Source: Pseudothauera nasutitermitis (GTDB lineage Bacteria; Pseudomonadota; Gammaproteobacteria; Burkholderiales; Rhodocyclaceae). Taken from it: a stretch of 64,000 bases of DNA. The translations under genes and the position numbers were made by a program. Positions 46,914-59,642 of this stretch are shown one piece after another (the first letter of the stretch is position 1; every line of letters begins with the position of its first letter). Below the pieces are notes generated by a model. That model had not been told where the DNA came from. It ran no database searches and saw only the letters and a list, made by a program, of their open reading frames with translations. Location: positions 141,864 through 205,863 of the forward strand of contig NZ_SSOC01000008.1 in NCBI RefSeq assembly GCF_004801295.1, in the 5' to 3' direction.

Positions 46914-49004
46914 ATGAGGGCATTGGTAACAAAAATTGACTGGCGCCGCAGAAGCCTGCCCTGGTTCTTCTTTGCCTTGTGCGGGTGGCTGGCCGCCACC
47001 ACGTCCCATGCCCAGGACGAACGCTGCGAACCCTATTCCCTGCACGCGGATGAAGGCCTCGAACGCCCGGCGGATATCGGCCGACGGCTGCTGATGCTGG
47101 TCGACCCGGGCCGGCAGCTCGAAGCAAAAGACGTCATGGCGCTGCCCTCCTCGGCCTTCACCCCGGTAAGCAGCCCGATTTCCGCGCTCACGCCCGACAG
47201 CACGGTCTGGCTGCGCCTGTGTCTGCAGCGCGCGCCCCAGTCGCCGGAACACTGGATCCTCGCCGTACTGCCACCCTATCTGAGCGTTGTGGAGCTGGCC
47301 CGGGGCACGCCGGCGCAGCACACGGTCGCCACCCAGGGGGCGGCGTTGCCGTTCTCCGCCCGCGAACTGCCTTACCGGGGATTCGCCTTCTCCATCGACC
47401 TGCCCGCCGAAGGCAGCGAGATGCTCCATCTGCGCATGGAGTCCGACTGGCCCGCAGCAGCGGACATCCTGGTGCTGCAGCCCGGCGGCATGAGCCGCAT
47501 GATTTCCATGGAGTACCTGATGTACGGCCTGTATCTGGGCATGATGCTGCTGGCCGTGGTGATCAACATCATGTTCTGGACGCATCTGCGCGACCCGGTG
47601 CACCTGCGCTATGGACTGGCACTGGCATGCACGGCGGCTTTCAGCCTGCTCGTCGGCGGCTACGGCGCACAATTCCTGCTGCCGGATTCTCCAGGCCTGA
47701 TCCTGCTGCTGAGCAACACCACCTATGCAGCGGCCGCCGCAATGTTCAGCCTGTTCATGATCAGCGCGTTCCGGATGCGTCTGTACTACCGCCACCTGTA
47801 CCGCATCCTTTGCTGGCTGGCTGCGGCATTCGGGCTGATCGCCCTGCTGACGCCGTTCAGCCGGCATTTCCCCTCCGCCGAGATCGCCGACGCGCTGGCC
47901 CTGGTGCTGCTCCCCCTGCTCACCTTCGTGAGCCTGCACGCATTGTTCCGGCACCGCAGCGTACGCCTCTACGCCATCGCCCTGCTCCCGCTCCAGCTGG
48001 GGGTGGCAATCACCATCCTGCGCAACACCGGCCTGCCGATCCCGATTCCGCTGGCCGATCACCTGCCCAATATCGGCGCCTTCATCCATCTGGTGCTGCT
48101 CAACCTGCTGCTGGCCCGGCGGGCATGGCGGGCGCAACGCGGCCGCATGCGCGCGCAGGACTCCGCGCTGCGCACCGCACGCCGCGCCGAAACGGAACTG
48201 GAAGAACGGGTGCAGGCACGCACCCGCGAACTGAACCTGAGCAACGCCAGGCTGCAGCGTGAGATCACCGAACGCATGGCAACGGAAGGACGCCTGTCGA
48301 TGGCCCTGAAGAGCGAGCGCGACGCGCAGCAGATGCAGCGCCAGTTCCTTTCCATGATTTCCCACGAGTTCCGCACGCCGCTGGCGGTCATCGACGCCGC
48401 AGCCCAGGGCATGGCCGACACCCTGCCGGCGGATGACGAGAACGCGCCGCGCGCGGCGCGCATCCGGCGCAGCGTGGTACGCATGATCGACGTACTGGAA
48501 AACTGCCTCACCGAGGAACGCCTGGCATCCGCGGGCGCCCGCCTGCAGCGCACCACGGAAGATCTGCGCACGGCGCTATGGACGCGCTATGGCAGCGGAC
48601 GCAGCACGCCACGCATTCACTTGCAGCTGCCGGCGGAACCGGTGCCCGTCCATCACGACCCCCAGTTGCTGGGCATCGCCGTGGCCAATCTGGTGGATAA
48701 CGCGCTGAAATACTCGCCCGCCACGGAGCCGGTCACCGTCTCCCTGGAAAGTGGCGACGGGCATGCCTGGATCACCGTGAGCGACCGCGGCGACGGCGTG
48801 GCGGAAGAGGATCGGCCGCGCATCTTCGAGAAGTACTACCGCTCACCCAGCGCGCTGGGCCGCCCCGGCGCCGGCATCGGCCTGCATCTGTGCCGGGAGC
48901 TGATCCGCCAGCATGGCGGCGAGATCCGCCTGCTGCCCGGCGAGCCCGGGCAGGGTGCGCGCTTCAGGCTGGAACTGCCGCTCGCCGATCCCGAACATCA
49001 CTGA
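46914..49004 (+). CDS. Sensor histidine kinase, 7TMR-DISM type
   Basis: A 696-residue membrane kinase. The signal/TM segment ends near ATTSHAQ. A periplasmic 7TMR-DISM extracellular domain (about 35-185) is followed by seven membrane helices (about 190-390; MYGLYLGMMLLAVVINIMF begins the block), then a coiled coil (AETELEERVQARTRELNLSN). HisKA has FLSMISHEFRTPLAVIDAA; the ATPase domain has LVDNALKYSP, VSDRGDGVAEED, FEKYYRS and GAGIGLHLCREL. DISM domains often bind carbohydrate or other small molecules; the signal is unknown. Divergent from its probable partner regulator. Confidence 0.93.
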   Translation: MRALVTKIDWRRRSLPWFFFALCGWLAATTSHAQDERCEPYSLHADEGLERPADIGRRLLMLVDPGRQLEAKDVMALPSSAFTPVSSPISALTPDSTVWLRLCLQRAPQSPEHWILAVLPPYLSVVELARGTPAQHTVATQGAALPFSARELPYRGFAFSIDLPAEGSEMLHLRMESDWPAAADILVLQPGGMSRMISMEYLMYGLYLGMMLLAVVINIMFWTHLRDPVHLRYGLALACTAAFSLLVGGYGAQFLLPDSPGLILLLSNTTYAAAAAMFSLFMISAFRMRLYYRHLYRILCWLAAAFGLIALLTPFSRHFPSAEIADALALVLLPLLTFVSLHALFRHRSVRLYAIALLPLQLGVAITILRNTGLPIPIPLADHLPNIGAFIHLVLLNLLLARRAWRAQRGRMRAQDSALRTARRAETELEERVQARTRELNLSNARLQREITERMATEGRLSMALKSERDAQQMQRQFLSMISHEFRTPLAVIDAAAQGMADTLPADDENAPRAARIRRSVVRMIDVLENCLTEERLASAGARLQRTTEDLRTALWTRYGSGRSTPRIHLQLPAEPVPVHHDPQLLGIAVANLVDNALKYSPATEPVTVSLESGDGHAWITVSDRGDGVAEEDRPRIFEKYYRSPSALGRPGAGIGLHLCRELIRQHGGEIRLLPGEPGQGARFRLELPLADPEHH

Positions 49005-49032
49005 GCCGGCAGGCAGACGCCGGCGCTCCGCT

Positions 49033-50505
49033 TCAGTGGCGCGACTCCAGCAGCATACGATCGTTCGCCGGCTGCACCGGCCGGGCGTTGCGCTCGTAGA
49101 GCCGCGAGAAGATCGTCAACTGCTCGCCGGACAGCGGCAGCGACTGCTTCATCACCACCCACAGCACGCCTTCGGTGCACGGCGGCTGGCTGAGCGAACC
49201 CATGAACAGGTAGTGCGCCGGGCTTTCCGGCAGCAGCGCCGAGAGGTCGATGCTCTCCGCCGGCATGTAGTGCTCGCCACGCTCCAGCGGCAGGTTGTTG
49301 AGCACCGCCTGCAGCACCGGATTGGCCTGTTCGCCGCGCTCCAGCGGCACCGCCAGCACGGCCCGCCGGCCATCCGCCGCGCGCAGATGGAAATGCGCGG
49401 CCATGTCGCTGGCACGCCCGTCCACGAGGATTTCCGAAGGGCGGTGAAACTGCAGGCTTTCCAGTTCGTAGCGCTCGCCGCGCACCTCCATGCCCATGCC
49501 GTCGCCGACCCGCACGACGAGATTGTTGCGCGTGCCCGCCACGCGGAAACGGGTCTGGCGGAAATCGAAGCGCACCGGCTCCAGGTCTACCGCGATGCCG
49601 TCGCGCAGATCGATCGGCGACTGGCGGTGCCCTTCCGCGCACGCGCTCCAGTCGGCACGCAGGCGCCCCCAGGTTTCCGGGCCGGTGGCGCCGTCGTAGG
49701 ACCAGCCGGATTCCACGGTCAGCATCGTCGGCGTGGCGGCGCGCTCCGCCTGGGCCGCCGGTTGTGCGGACGGTGAAGCAGGCGCGGACCGTGCAGCGGG
49801 TGCGGCAGACGCGCGCGGCGCAGCGGATGCCCCACTGCGCGCGGGTGCCGGTGGCGCGGCCGACGTGGCGGGCACGGGTGCCGGCGCAGCGGCGGCCGGC
49901 TCGGCGCGGGCGAGGATGGCACGCTCGATCACGTCCGCCCCCCCGCCACTTTCCTGCACGCTGGCGGGGCGGACCTGCACGCCGCCAGCTGGATTCGCCG
50001 CCGCGTGCGCGCGCCCGGCGGCCGGTGGATTGGCAGTCGCCGCAGCAACGGCGCGGTCGGCCTGCGCGGCCACCTGGGCCAGATCGCCCATGGTCGGCGG
50101 GCGGCACACCTCGCGCCACATGCGTTCATCCACGCTGTTGCGCGCCACCATCACCAGACTCTGGTCGACCACGGTTTCCTCGCGCAGGATGCGGTTCTCG
50201 CTGTCGAGGTAGACGCGCCGGACGGTCTGGAAACCCCGGTTGTTGCAATCGTAGCGGTTGAGCGCCTTGACCGTGGTGTAGCCGATCTTGGCGGCCTCCT
50301 CGGCCGAGGCCACCAGGCGCCCCCAGGCCACCTTGGTGCCGCCGTCGGACTGGATGATGGTCGAGCGGTCGATTTCCACGCGGCGGTCGCGGTCGCGCAT
50401 CACCACCGCCCAGTCGTCGGCCAGCGCCGGCGGCGCCTGCACGGCGCCCGCGAGGAGCAGCAGAAAGGTCGTCCGGCGCAGTGCCGGAAAGCGTTGCGAA
50501 GTCAT
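49033..50505 (-). CDS. Carbonic-anhydrase-like protein with N-terminal adhesin-E-like domain
   Basis: A 490-residue exported protein with a signal peptide (ending near PPALADD). The N-terminal domain (about 29-135, WAVVMRDRDRRVEIDRSTI, IGYTTVKALNRYDCNNR) resembles the surface-adhesin protein E/CNP1-like domain. An Ala/Pro-rich linker (about 155-245) leads to an alpha-carbonic-anhydrase domain (about 255-480) with RQSPIDLRDG, FHRPSEI, AAHFHL and GSLSQPPCTEGVLW. The first zinc His of the family motif QFHFHxPSE is replaced (ESLQFHRPSE) and the Glu before the third His is Ala, so catalysis is doubtful. It converges with the sensor kinase gene, 28 bp away. Confidence 0.85.
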   Translation of the reverse strand: MTSQRFPALRRTTFLLLLAGAVQAPPALADDWAVVMRDRDRRVEIDRSTIIQSDGGTKVAWGRLVASAEEAAKIGYTTVKALNRYDCNNRGFQTVRRVYLDSENRILREETVVDQSLVMVARNSVDERMWREVCRPPTMGDLAQVAAQADRAVAAATANPPAAGRAHAAANPAGGVQVRPASVQESGGGADVIERAILARAEPAAAAPAPVPATSAAPPAPARSGASAAPRASAAPAARSAPASPSAQPAAQAERAATPTMLTVESGWSYDGATGPETWGRLRADWSACAEGHRQSPIDLRDGIAVDLEPVRFDFRQTRFRVAGTRNNLVVRVGDGMGMEVRGERYELESLQFHRPSEILVDGRASDMAAHFHLRAADGRRAVLAVPLERGEQANPVLQAVLNNLPLERGEHYMPAESIDLSALLPESPAHYLFMGSLSQPPCTEGVLWVVMKQSLPLSGEQLTIFSRLYERNARPVQPANDRMLLESRH

Positions 50506-50599
50506 GAGAGGGTCCGGTTCATGGCCACGGTCAGGTCTACCTTCGGCCGCGACGCGCCGGGCTTGAGCACGAAGCACATATTTTCACGGATCCGCCGGC

Positions 50600-50628
50600 T
50601 TGCCTTCACCCCGTCCATCCAGTATCGT
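50600..50628 (+). promoter_or_regulatory. Promoter upstream of the TPP riboswitch
   Basis: TTGCCT (50600-50605) and TATCGT (50623-50628) with 17-bp spacing, about 10 bp before the riboswitch aptamer. Confidence 0.5.
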
Positions 50629-50637
50629 GCCCCGCTA

Positions 50638-50720
50638 CCGTTGGGGGTGCCCGCCGTCGCGCGGCGGGCTGAGAGAGTCCCTTGGAACCTGATCCGGGTC
50701 ACACCGGCGTAGGGAAACGA
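50638..50720 (+). promoter_or_regulatory. TPP (THI-element) riboswitch
   Basis: The conserved aptamer blocks are present in order: GGGGGTGCCC, GGGCTGAGAGAGTCCC, CCTTGGAACCTGATCCGGGT, ACACCGGCGTAGGGAAACG. It binds thiamin pyrophosphate and normally shuts off thiamin genes when the cofactor is abundant. The AGGGA of the aptamer lies about 10 nt before an ATG, so ribosome access to that start is the likely point of control. Confidence 0.95.
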
Positions 50721-50724
50721 GTCC

Positions 50725-50819
50725 ATGTCCGCATTGCATCCATTGCTTCGTCCGCCGGCCAGCGCGCCGTCATCCGCCAACCCGCGCGGCCTGCCCGCGC
50801 CCATTCGGGAGGGCCGGCG

Positions 50820-50823
<4 letters not shown>
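50725..50823 (+). CDS. 32-codon leader ORF between TPP riboswitch and thiD
   Basis: An ATG 4 nt after the riboswitch opens a 32-codon frame rich in Pro, Ala and Ser (starts MSALHPLLRPPAS, ends IREGRR). Its stop overlaps the thiD ATG (ATGA). The only good ribosome site for it is the purine stretch inside the aptamer. It may be translated so that riboswitch control is passed to thiD by coupling. It could also be a non-functional open frame. Confidence 0.4.
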
Positions 50824-54386
<3,563 letters not shown>

Positions 54387-54469
54387 GGCAGGCGCTGCCG
54401 CGGGGGGATTGGGCACGCAGTGCCACGGGTGCGACAATGGCGTCTTCCCGACTGCCCCCGCTCCCCATC

Positions 54470-55003
54470 ATGAGCGCCGCCCTGCCCATCGCCGCCATCG
54501 TCCATCCGCCCAAGCGCGACGCCGGCCCCTTTCTGCGCGAAGCCGCCTTCGCGCTGGCCGCGCGCGGGGTGGTTCTGGGCGGCGTGCTGCCGGTGCTGCC
54601 CGATGCCGCCGCGGCGGAATCCTGCGCGCTGGAACTGGAAGACGTGATCAGCGGCGAACGCTTCCACCTCACCCAGAACCTGGGCAGCGGCTCCACCGCC
54701 TGCCGGCTCGACCCCGGCGCCCTGGCTGGCGCGGCCGCTGCCGCGCGCCGCGCGCTGGACGGCGGCGCGCAACTGCTGCTGTTCAACAAGTTCGGCGCGC
54801 TGGAAGCCGCCGGCCAGGGCCTGCGCCAGGAAATGGGCCAGGCCGTGGTGCGCGGCACGCCGGTGCTGACCACCGTGGCCGAACGCTTCGTGCCGGACTG
54901 GCAGGCTTTCACCGGCGGACGCGCCACGCTGCTGCGGCTGGACGATCTGGACGCGGTGCAGGCCTGGTGGCAAACCCTGCGCACAACGGCAGCGGCTGGA
55001 TGA
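54470..55003 (+). CDS. DUF2478-like protein
   Basis: A 177-residue cytosolic protein beginning LPIAAIVHPPKRDAGPFLREAA. It contains LEDVISGERFHLTQNLGSGSTACRLDPGAL and QLLLFNKFGALEAAGQGL (read in pieces), features I associate with DUF2478 proteins near molybdenum or nucleotide-processing genes. Function unknown. An earlier ATG at 54437 is possible. The stop overlaps the next gene by 4 bp. Confidence 0.75.
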   Translation: MSAALPIAAIVHPPKRDAGPFLREAAFALAARGVVLGGVLPVLPDAAAAESCALELEDVISGERFHLTQNLGSGSTACRLDPGALAGAAAAARRALDGGAQLLLFNKFGALEAAGQGLRQEMGQAVVRGTPVLTTVAERFVPDWQAFTGGRATLLRLDDLDAVQAWWQTLRTTAAAG

Positions 55004-55263
55004 GCACCGCCGGCCACTGCCGGCCGGGCTGCGCGGCGTGTTGCGTGGCCCCGTCGATCTCCTCGCCGATTCCAGGCATGCCCCACGGCAAGCCCGCGGG
55101 CGTGCGCTGCGTGCAGCTGGACGCACGCGGACTGTGCCGGCTGTTCAGCGATCCACGCCGGCCCGCGGTCTGTTCCAGCCTGATGCCTGAACCCGAGATG
55201 TGCGGCACGGATGCCGCCGCCGCGCACGCCTGGCTCACCCGCCTCGAAAGCCTGACCGCCTGA
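55000..55263 (+). CDS. YkgJ-family cysteine-cluster protein
   Basis: An 87-residue protein with the CxxxCxxCC motif near the N-terminus (CRPGCAACC), a further Cys in GVRCVQLD, then CRLF and CSSLMPEPEMC. The cluster suggests binding of zinc or an Fe-S centre; the family has no proven role. It is translationally coupled to the preceding DUF2478-like gene. Confidence 0.85.
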   Translation: MSTAGHCRPGCAACCVAPSISSPIPGMPHGKPAGVRCVQLDARGLCRLFSDPRRPAVCSSLMPEPEMCGTDAAAAHAWLTRLESLTA

Positions 55264-55369
55264 GCCGGATACAGCCGCCGCCGGCAGTGCGCGCCAACTG
55301 TACGCCCCGCCTGCCGCCGCCCCGGCTACACTGGCGGCTTGCGCTGTTCCGTCCGTCCCCCGCCCGGCG

Positions 55370-55951
55370 ATGATTCTCTACCTGCACGGCTTCCGTTCCG
55401 CCCCGGCCTCCATCAAGGCCACCACGCTGCGCCGGCACATGGCCGAACGCGGACTGGCCGAACGCTTCTGGTGCGAGCAACTGCCGGTGTCCCCGGCCGC
55501 CGCCATCGCCTTCATCGAAGAACGCATCGCCCAAGCGCGCGCCACCGACCCGCAGCACCCGCCCACCCTGGTGGGCAGTTCGCTGGGCGGCTACTACGCC
55601 ACCTGGCTGGCCGAACGCCACGGCCTGCGCGCGGTGCTGGTGAACCCGGCGGTGGTCGCCGCGCTGTCGCTCGAACCCTGGCTGGGCTGGCAGGAGAACC
55701 TGTACACCGGCGAACGCTTCGAACTCACCCGCGCCCACCTGGACGAACTGCGCGCGCTGGAAACCCCTCGCCTGACACACCCGCAGCACTTCTGGCTGCT
55801 CGCCGAAACCGGCGACGAAGTGCTCGATTACCGCGATGCGGTCGCCAGATACGCCGGCGCCCGGCAGACCGTGCTGCCCGGCGGCGACCACGGCTTCTCG
55901 CGCTGGAACGACTACCTCGACGACATTCTCACTTTCGCCGGCCTGCGATGA
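55370..55951 (+). CDS. yqiA: YqiA/YcfP-type alpha/beta-hydrolase
   Basis: A 193-residue esterase-like protein. It starts MILYLHGFRSAPASIKA; the nucleophile elbow is VGSSLGGYYATWLA (Ser), the acid is in LLAETGDEVLDY (Asp), and His in GGDHGFSRW. The natural substrate is unknown. The stop overlaps the next ATG by 4 bp (ATGA). Confidence 0.92.
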   Translation: MILYLHGFRSAPASIKATTLRRHMAERGLAERFWCEQLPVSPAAAIAFIEERIAQARATDPQHPPTLVGSSLGGYYATWLAERHGLRAVLVNPAVVAALSLEPWLGWQENLYTGERFELTRAHLDELRALETPRLTHPQHFWLLAETGDEVLDYRDAVARYAGARQTVLPGGDHGFSRWNDYLDDILTFAGLR

Positions 55952-56787
55952 CTTCCACACCCAGCTTCGACACCCGCCGCTTCAAGGATCAGGAGCGCCG
56001 GGGCTTCAACCGTATTGCCACGGCCTATGCCGACGGCGCCGGCGCGCGCGCCGCGCTGGCCCAGGCGCTGCTCGACGCCGCCGCGCTGGCCCCCGGCCTG
56101 CGCGTGCTCGACCTCGCCAGCGGCCCCTGCCTGCTGGCCCGCGAGGCCGCCGGGCGGGTGGCACCGGATGGTCTGGTGGTTGCCAGCGATCTCGCCGAGG
56201 GCATGCTGGCCGAAGGCGCGCGGCGTGCCGCTGAATCGCAGCGCCCCGTGTGCGTGGCCGCCGACGCCGAACGCCTGTGCCTGCCGGACGGCGGCTTCGA
56301 CCGCGTGCTGGCCGGCCTGGCGCTGTTCCTCTTTCCGCACCCCGAGCGCGCGCTGGCCGAGGCCCGCCGCGTGCTGCGCCCCGGCGGCCGGCTGGTGCTG
56401 TCGGTGTGGGGCGCACGCGGCGAGGTGCCGCTGATCGAATGCGCGCTGGCCTGCCTGGCCCGCGTACTGCCGCCGCCGCGCGTGGCGCGCCCTTCGGTGC
56501 AACGCTATGGCGATGCGGCGGTGCTGCACGACACGCTGGCAGCCGCCGGCTTCCACGGCGTCGAACTCCTCCCCTGCGAGTTCACCTGCCGCTTCGCCGA
56601 CGCGGCGGCCTACTGGAACGCCTTTCTCAGCCTCGCCGGCGGCGCGGCCGAAGCGCTCGCCCAGCACCCGGCGGACGTGCACGCCCGCTTGGCCGCCGAG
56701 GCCGCCCACGAACTCGCCCCGTACCGCGATGCCGGCGGCGGCTACAGCGTCCCGGCCCGTACCCTGATCGCCTCGGCGCGTCGATGA
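55948..56787 (+). CDS. Class I SAM-dependent methyltransferase
   Basis: A 279-residue methyltransferase of the UbiE/Methyltransf_11 type. It has VLDLASGPCLLAREAA (motif I), VVASDLAEGMLAEGAR (motif II), DGGFDRVLAGLALFLFPHPERAL and VLRPGGRLVLSVWG. The target cannot be predicted. It is in an overlapping run with yqiA and rarD. Confidence 0.88.
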   Translation: MTSTPSFDTRRFKDQERRGFNRIATAYADGAGARAALAQALLDAAALAPGLRVLDLASGPCLLAREAAGRVAPDGLVVASDLAEGMLAEGARRAAESQRPVCVAADAERLCLPDGGFDRVLAGLALFLFPHPERALAEARRVLRPGGRLVLSVWGARGEVPLIECALACLARVLPPPRVARPSVQRYGDAAVLHDTLAAAGFHGVELLPCEFTCRFADAAAYWNAFLSLAGGAAEALAQHPADVHARLAAEAAHELAPYRDAGGGYSVPARTLIASARR

Positions 56788-57662
56788 GCGAGCGCACCCG
56801 CAACGGCATTCTCGCCGGGCTGGCCGCGTTCACCATCTGGGGGCTCGCGCCGCTGTACTTCAAGGCGGTCGCCAGCGTGCCGCCGATGGAGGTGGTGGCC
56901 CACCGGGTGATCTGGTCGGCGCTCTTTCTCGCCGCGCTGCTGGCCTGCTGGCTGGGCTTCGGCGGCCTCGCGCGGCTGCGTGCCCAGCCGCGCCTGGTGG
57001 GCCTGCTGGCGCTCACCGCCACGCTCACCGGCGGCAACTGGCTGGTGTTCGTCTGGGCCATCTCGGCGGACCGCCTGCTGGAAGCCAGCCTGGGCTACTT
57101 CATCAATCCGCTGGTCAGCGTGCTGCTCGGCCGGCTGTTTCTCGGCGAGCGCCTGCGCCCGCTGCAACAGCTCGCCGTGGGCCTGGCCTGTGCCGGCGTG
57201 CTGTGGCGCATCGGCCAGGTGGGCACGCCGTGGATCGCCCTGTTCCTCGCCCTCACCTTCGGTTTCTACGGCCTGCTGCGCAAGCGCGCGCCGGTCGATG
57301 CGGCCACCGGGCTGTTCGTCGAGACGCTGATTACCGCGCCGCTGGCGCTCGGCTACCTGCTCTGGCTGGGCGCGGCCGGCACCCTGTCGTTCGGCCACGG
57401 CGCGCATACCGACTGGCTGCTGCCCATCGCCGGCGTGCTCACCGCGGTGCCGCTGATGCTGTTCGCCGTGGGCGCGCAGCGCCTGCCGCTGTCCACCGTG
57501 GGCTTCCTGCAATACCTTGCGCCCACGCTCAACTTCCTGATCGCCGTGCTGGTGTTCCGCGAGCCCTTCGATGCCGGCCAGCTGATTGGCTTCGTGCTGA
57601 TCTGGGTGGCCCTCGCGGTGTATTCGGCCGACATGCTGCGTGCCGGCCGGCCGCGCCGATGA
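56784..57662 (+). CDS. rarD: RarD-type EamA transporter
   Basis: A 292-residue inner-membrane protein with about ten helices made of two EamA repeats. The start MSERTRNGILAGLAAFTIWGL and segments YFKAVASVPPMEVVAHRVIW and LGYFINPLVSVLLG match RarD, a putative drug/metabolite exporter. It overlaps the methyltransferase stop by 4 bp. Confidence 0.93.
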   Translation: MSERTRNGILAGLAAFTIWGLAPLYFKAVASVPPMEVVAHRVIWSALFLAALLACWLGFGGLARLRAQPRLVGLLALTATLTGGNWLVFVWAISADRLLEASLGYFINPLVSVLLGRLFLGERLRPLQQLAVGLACAGVLWRIGQVGTPWIALFLALTFGFYGLLRKRAPVDAATGLFVETLITAPLALGYLLWLGAAGTLSFGHGAHTDWLLPIAGVLTAVPLMLFAVGAQRLPLSTVGFLQYLAPTLNFLIAVLVFREPFDAGQLIGFVLIWVALAVYSADMLRAGRPRR

Positions 57663-57725
57663 GCCGGGTGGCGCGGGCATGAATCCGGTACACTAGCCGG
57701 CTTGCTCAATTTCCGGCGGTCGCAG

Positions 57726-59633
57726 ATGTTCGTGCTGTTCGAGGAGGACGGGGCCTTCAAGGCCGGGACCGTCCTGGCTGATAACGACACCTCCCTGCAG
57801 GTGGAAAACACCCACGGCAAACGGGTCAAGCTCAAGCGCGCGCAAGTGCTGCTGAACTTCCGCGAACCCGCGCCGGGCGACCTGCTGGCGCGCGCCGAGG
57901 CCGACGCCGAGCAGCTCGACACCGAATTCCTCTGGGACGTGTGCGGCGACGACGAATTCGCCTTTGCCGAATTCGCCGCCGAATACTACGGCCACCCGCC
58001 CTCGCCGGTGGAGGCCGCGGCCGTGCTGCTGCGCCTGCATTCGGCGCCGATGTATTTCCACCGCAAGGGCAAGGGGCGCTTCCGCAAGGCGCCCGAGGAC
58101 ATCCTGCGCGCCGCGCTGGCCGGGCTGGAAAAGAAGCGCCAGCAGGCCATCGCCATCGACCGCATGCGCGACGAACTGCTCGCCGGCCGCCTGCCGGCCG
58201 AGTTCTCCGGCATGCTGGCGCAGCTGCTGTACCGCCCGGACCGCAACCGCCCCGAGGTGAAGGCCCTGGAAGCGGCCTGCGTGGACGCCGGCCTGTCCGC
58301 CGCCCGCCTGCTGCTGCGCTGCGGCGCGCTGGCGAGCAGCTACGAGTTCCACTACCACCGCTTCCTGTTCGAGAACTTCCCCGAGGGCACGGCCTTTCCG
58401 CCCTTCGACGCACCCGTGCTGCCCGCCGACCTGCCGCGCGCCGAGGTGGCCGCGTTCTCCATCGACGACGCCACCACCACCGAGATCGACGATGCCTTCT
58501 CGGTGACTCCGCGCGCCGGCGGCGGCTGGCGGGTGGGCATCCACATCGCCGCGCCCTCGCTGGGCTTCGCGCGCGGCTCGGCGCTGGACGGCATCGCCCG
58601 CCGGCGGCTGTCCACCGTCTACATGCCGGGCAACAAGATCACCATGCTGCCCGACGAAGTGGTGGAGTGCTTCACCCTGGCCGAGGGGCGGGACTGCCCG
58701 GCGATCTCGCTGTACCTCGACGTCAATGCCGACCTGTCGGTGTCCGAGCAGCACAGCCGCATCGACCTGGTGCCCATCGTCGCCAACCTGCGCCACCACG
58801 ACATCGAACCGGTGTTCAACGAGCACACCCTGCACAACGGCGGGCCGGATTTTCCGTGGAAGCGCGAGCTGACCGTGCTGTGGGATCTGGCCACCGTGCT
58901 GGAGGCCGGACGCGGCAAGGCGGCGGCCAACCAGAATCAGGTGGACCACAGCTTCTACGTGGATTGGACCACCGACACCGCAGACGGCCCCGGCTACGTG
59001 CGCATCGGCCAGCGCCGGCGCGGCTCACCGATGGACAAGCTGGTGGCCGAGATGATGATCCTGGCCAACTCCACCTGGGGCAAGCTGCTCGACGAGTGCG
59101 ACGTGCCCGGCCTGTACCGCGTACAGAGTGGCGGCAAGGTTCGCATGACCACCGTGTGCGGCCCGCACGAGGGCCTCGGGGTGGATGGCTACGCCTGGTC
59201 CAGTTCGCCGCTGCGCCGCTACGTGGATCTGGTGAACCAGTGGCAGCTGATCGCCGTGCTGTCCGGCACCGAGCCGGCCTTCGCACCCAAGTCCACCGAC
59301 CTGATGGCCGCGCTGCGCGATTTCGAACTCACCTATGCCGCCTACGCCGAATTCCAGCGCCAGATGGAACGCTACTGGTGCGTGCGCTGGCTGCGCCAGG
59401 AGGGCCTGAAGGAAGTCGAGGCCGTCGTGGTGCGCGACAACCTGGTGCGCCTGGACGCCGTGCCGCTGCTCTTCAAGGTGGCCTCGCTGCCGCTGCAATA
59501 TCCCGGCAGCCGCGTGAAGCTCGCCATCGAGGGCAGCGACGCGCTGGACGTGGAAGTGCAGGCGCGCTACATCGCCACCCTGTCGGAGCCCGAACCCGGC
59601 GAAAACGGTCTGTCGATCTTCGAAGGATCGTAA
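57726..59633 (+). CDS. rnb: RNase II/RNB-domain exoribonuclease
   Basis: A 635-residue 3'-5' exoribonuclease. A short N-terminal domain precedes the RNB catalytic domain, with SIDDATTTEIDDAFSV carrying the Mg2+-binding aspartates (about residue 248-262), YMPGNKITMLP and SSPLRRYVDLVNQWQL. The C-terminal part is a short S1-like region. The ATG at 57726 is preferred; a TTG at 57702 sits very close to a -10-like TACACT. The order rnb-tonB-aroE-mtgA is common in this group. Confidence 0.93.
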   Translation: MFVLFEEDGAFKAGTVLADNDTSLQVENTHGKRVKLKRAQVLLNFREPAPGDLLARAEADAEQLDTEFLWDVCGDDEFAFAEFAAEYYGHPPSPVEAAAVLLRLHSAPMYFHRKGKGRFRKAPEDILRAALAGLEKKRQQAIAIDRMRDELLAGRLPAEFSGMLAQLLYRPDRNRPEVKALEAACVDAGLSAARLLLRCGALASSYEFHYHRFLFENFPEGTAFPPFDAPVLPADLPRAEVAAFSIDDATTTEIDDAFSVTPRAGGGWRVGIHIAAPSLGFARGSALDGIARRRLSTVYMPGNKITMLPDEVVECFTLAEGRDCPAISLYLDVNADLSVSEQHSRIDLVPIVANLRHHDIEPVFNEHTLHNGGPDFPWKRELTVLWDLATVLEAGRGKAAANQNQVDHSFYVDWTTDTADGPGYVRIGQRRRGSPMDKLVAEMMILANSTWGKLLDECDVPGLYRVQSGGKVRMTTVCGPHEGLGVDGYAWSSSPLRRYVDLVNQWQLIAVLSGTEPAFAPKSTDLMAALRDFELTYAAYAEFQRQMERYWCVRWLRQEGLKEVEAVVVRDNLVRLDAVPLLFKVASLPLQYPGSRVKLAIEGSDALDVEVQARYIATLSEPEPGENGLSIFEGS

Positions 59634-59642
59634 AATCCCCCC

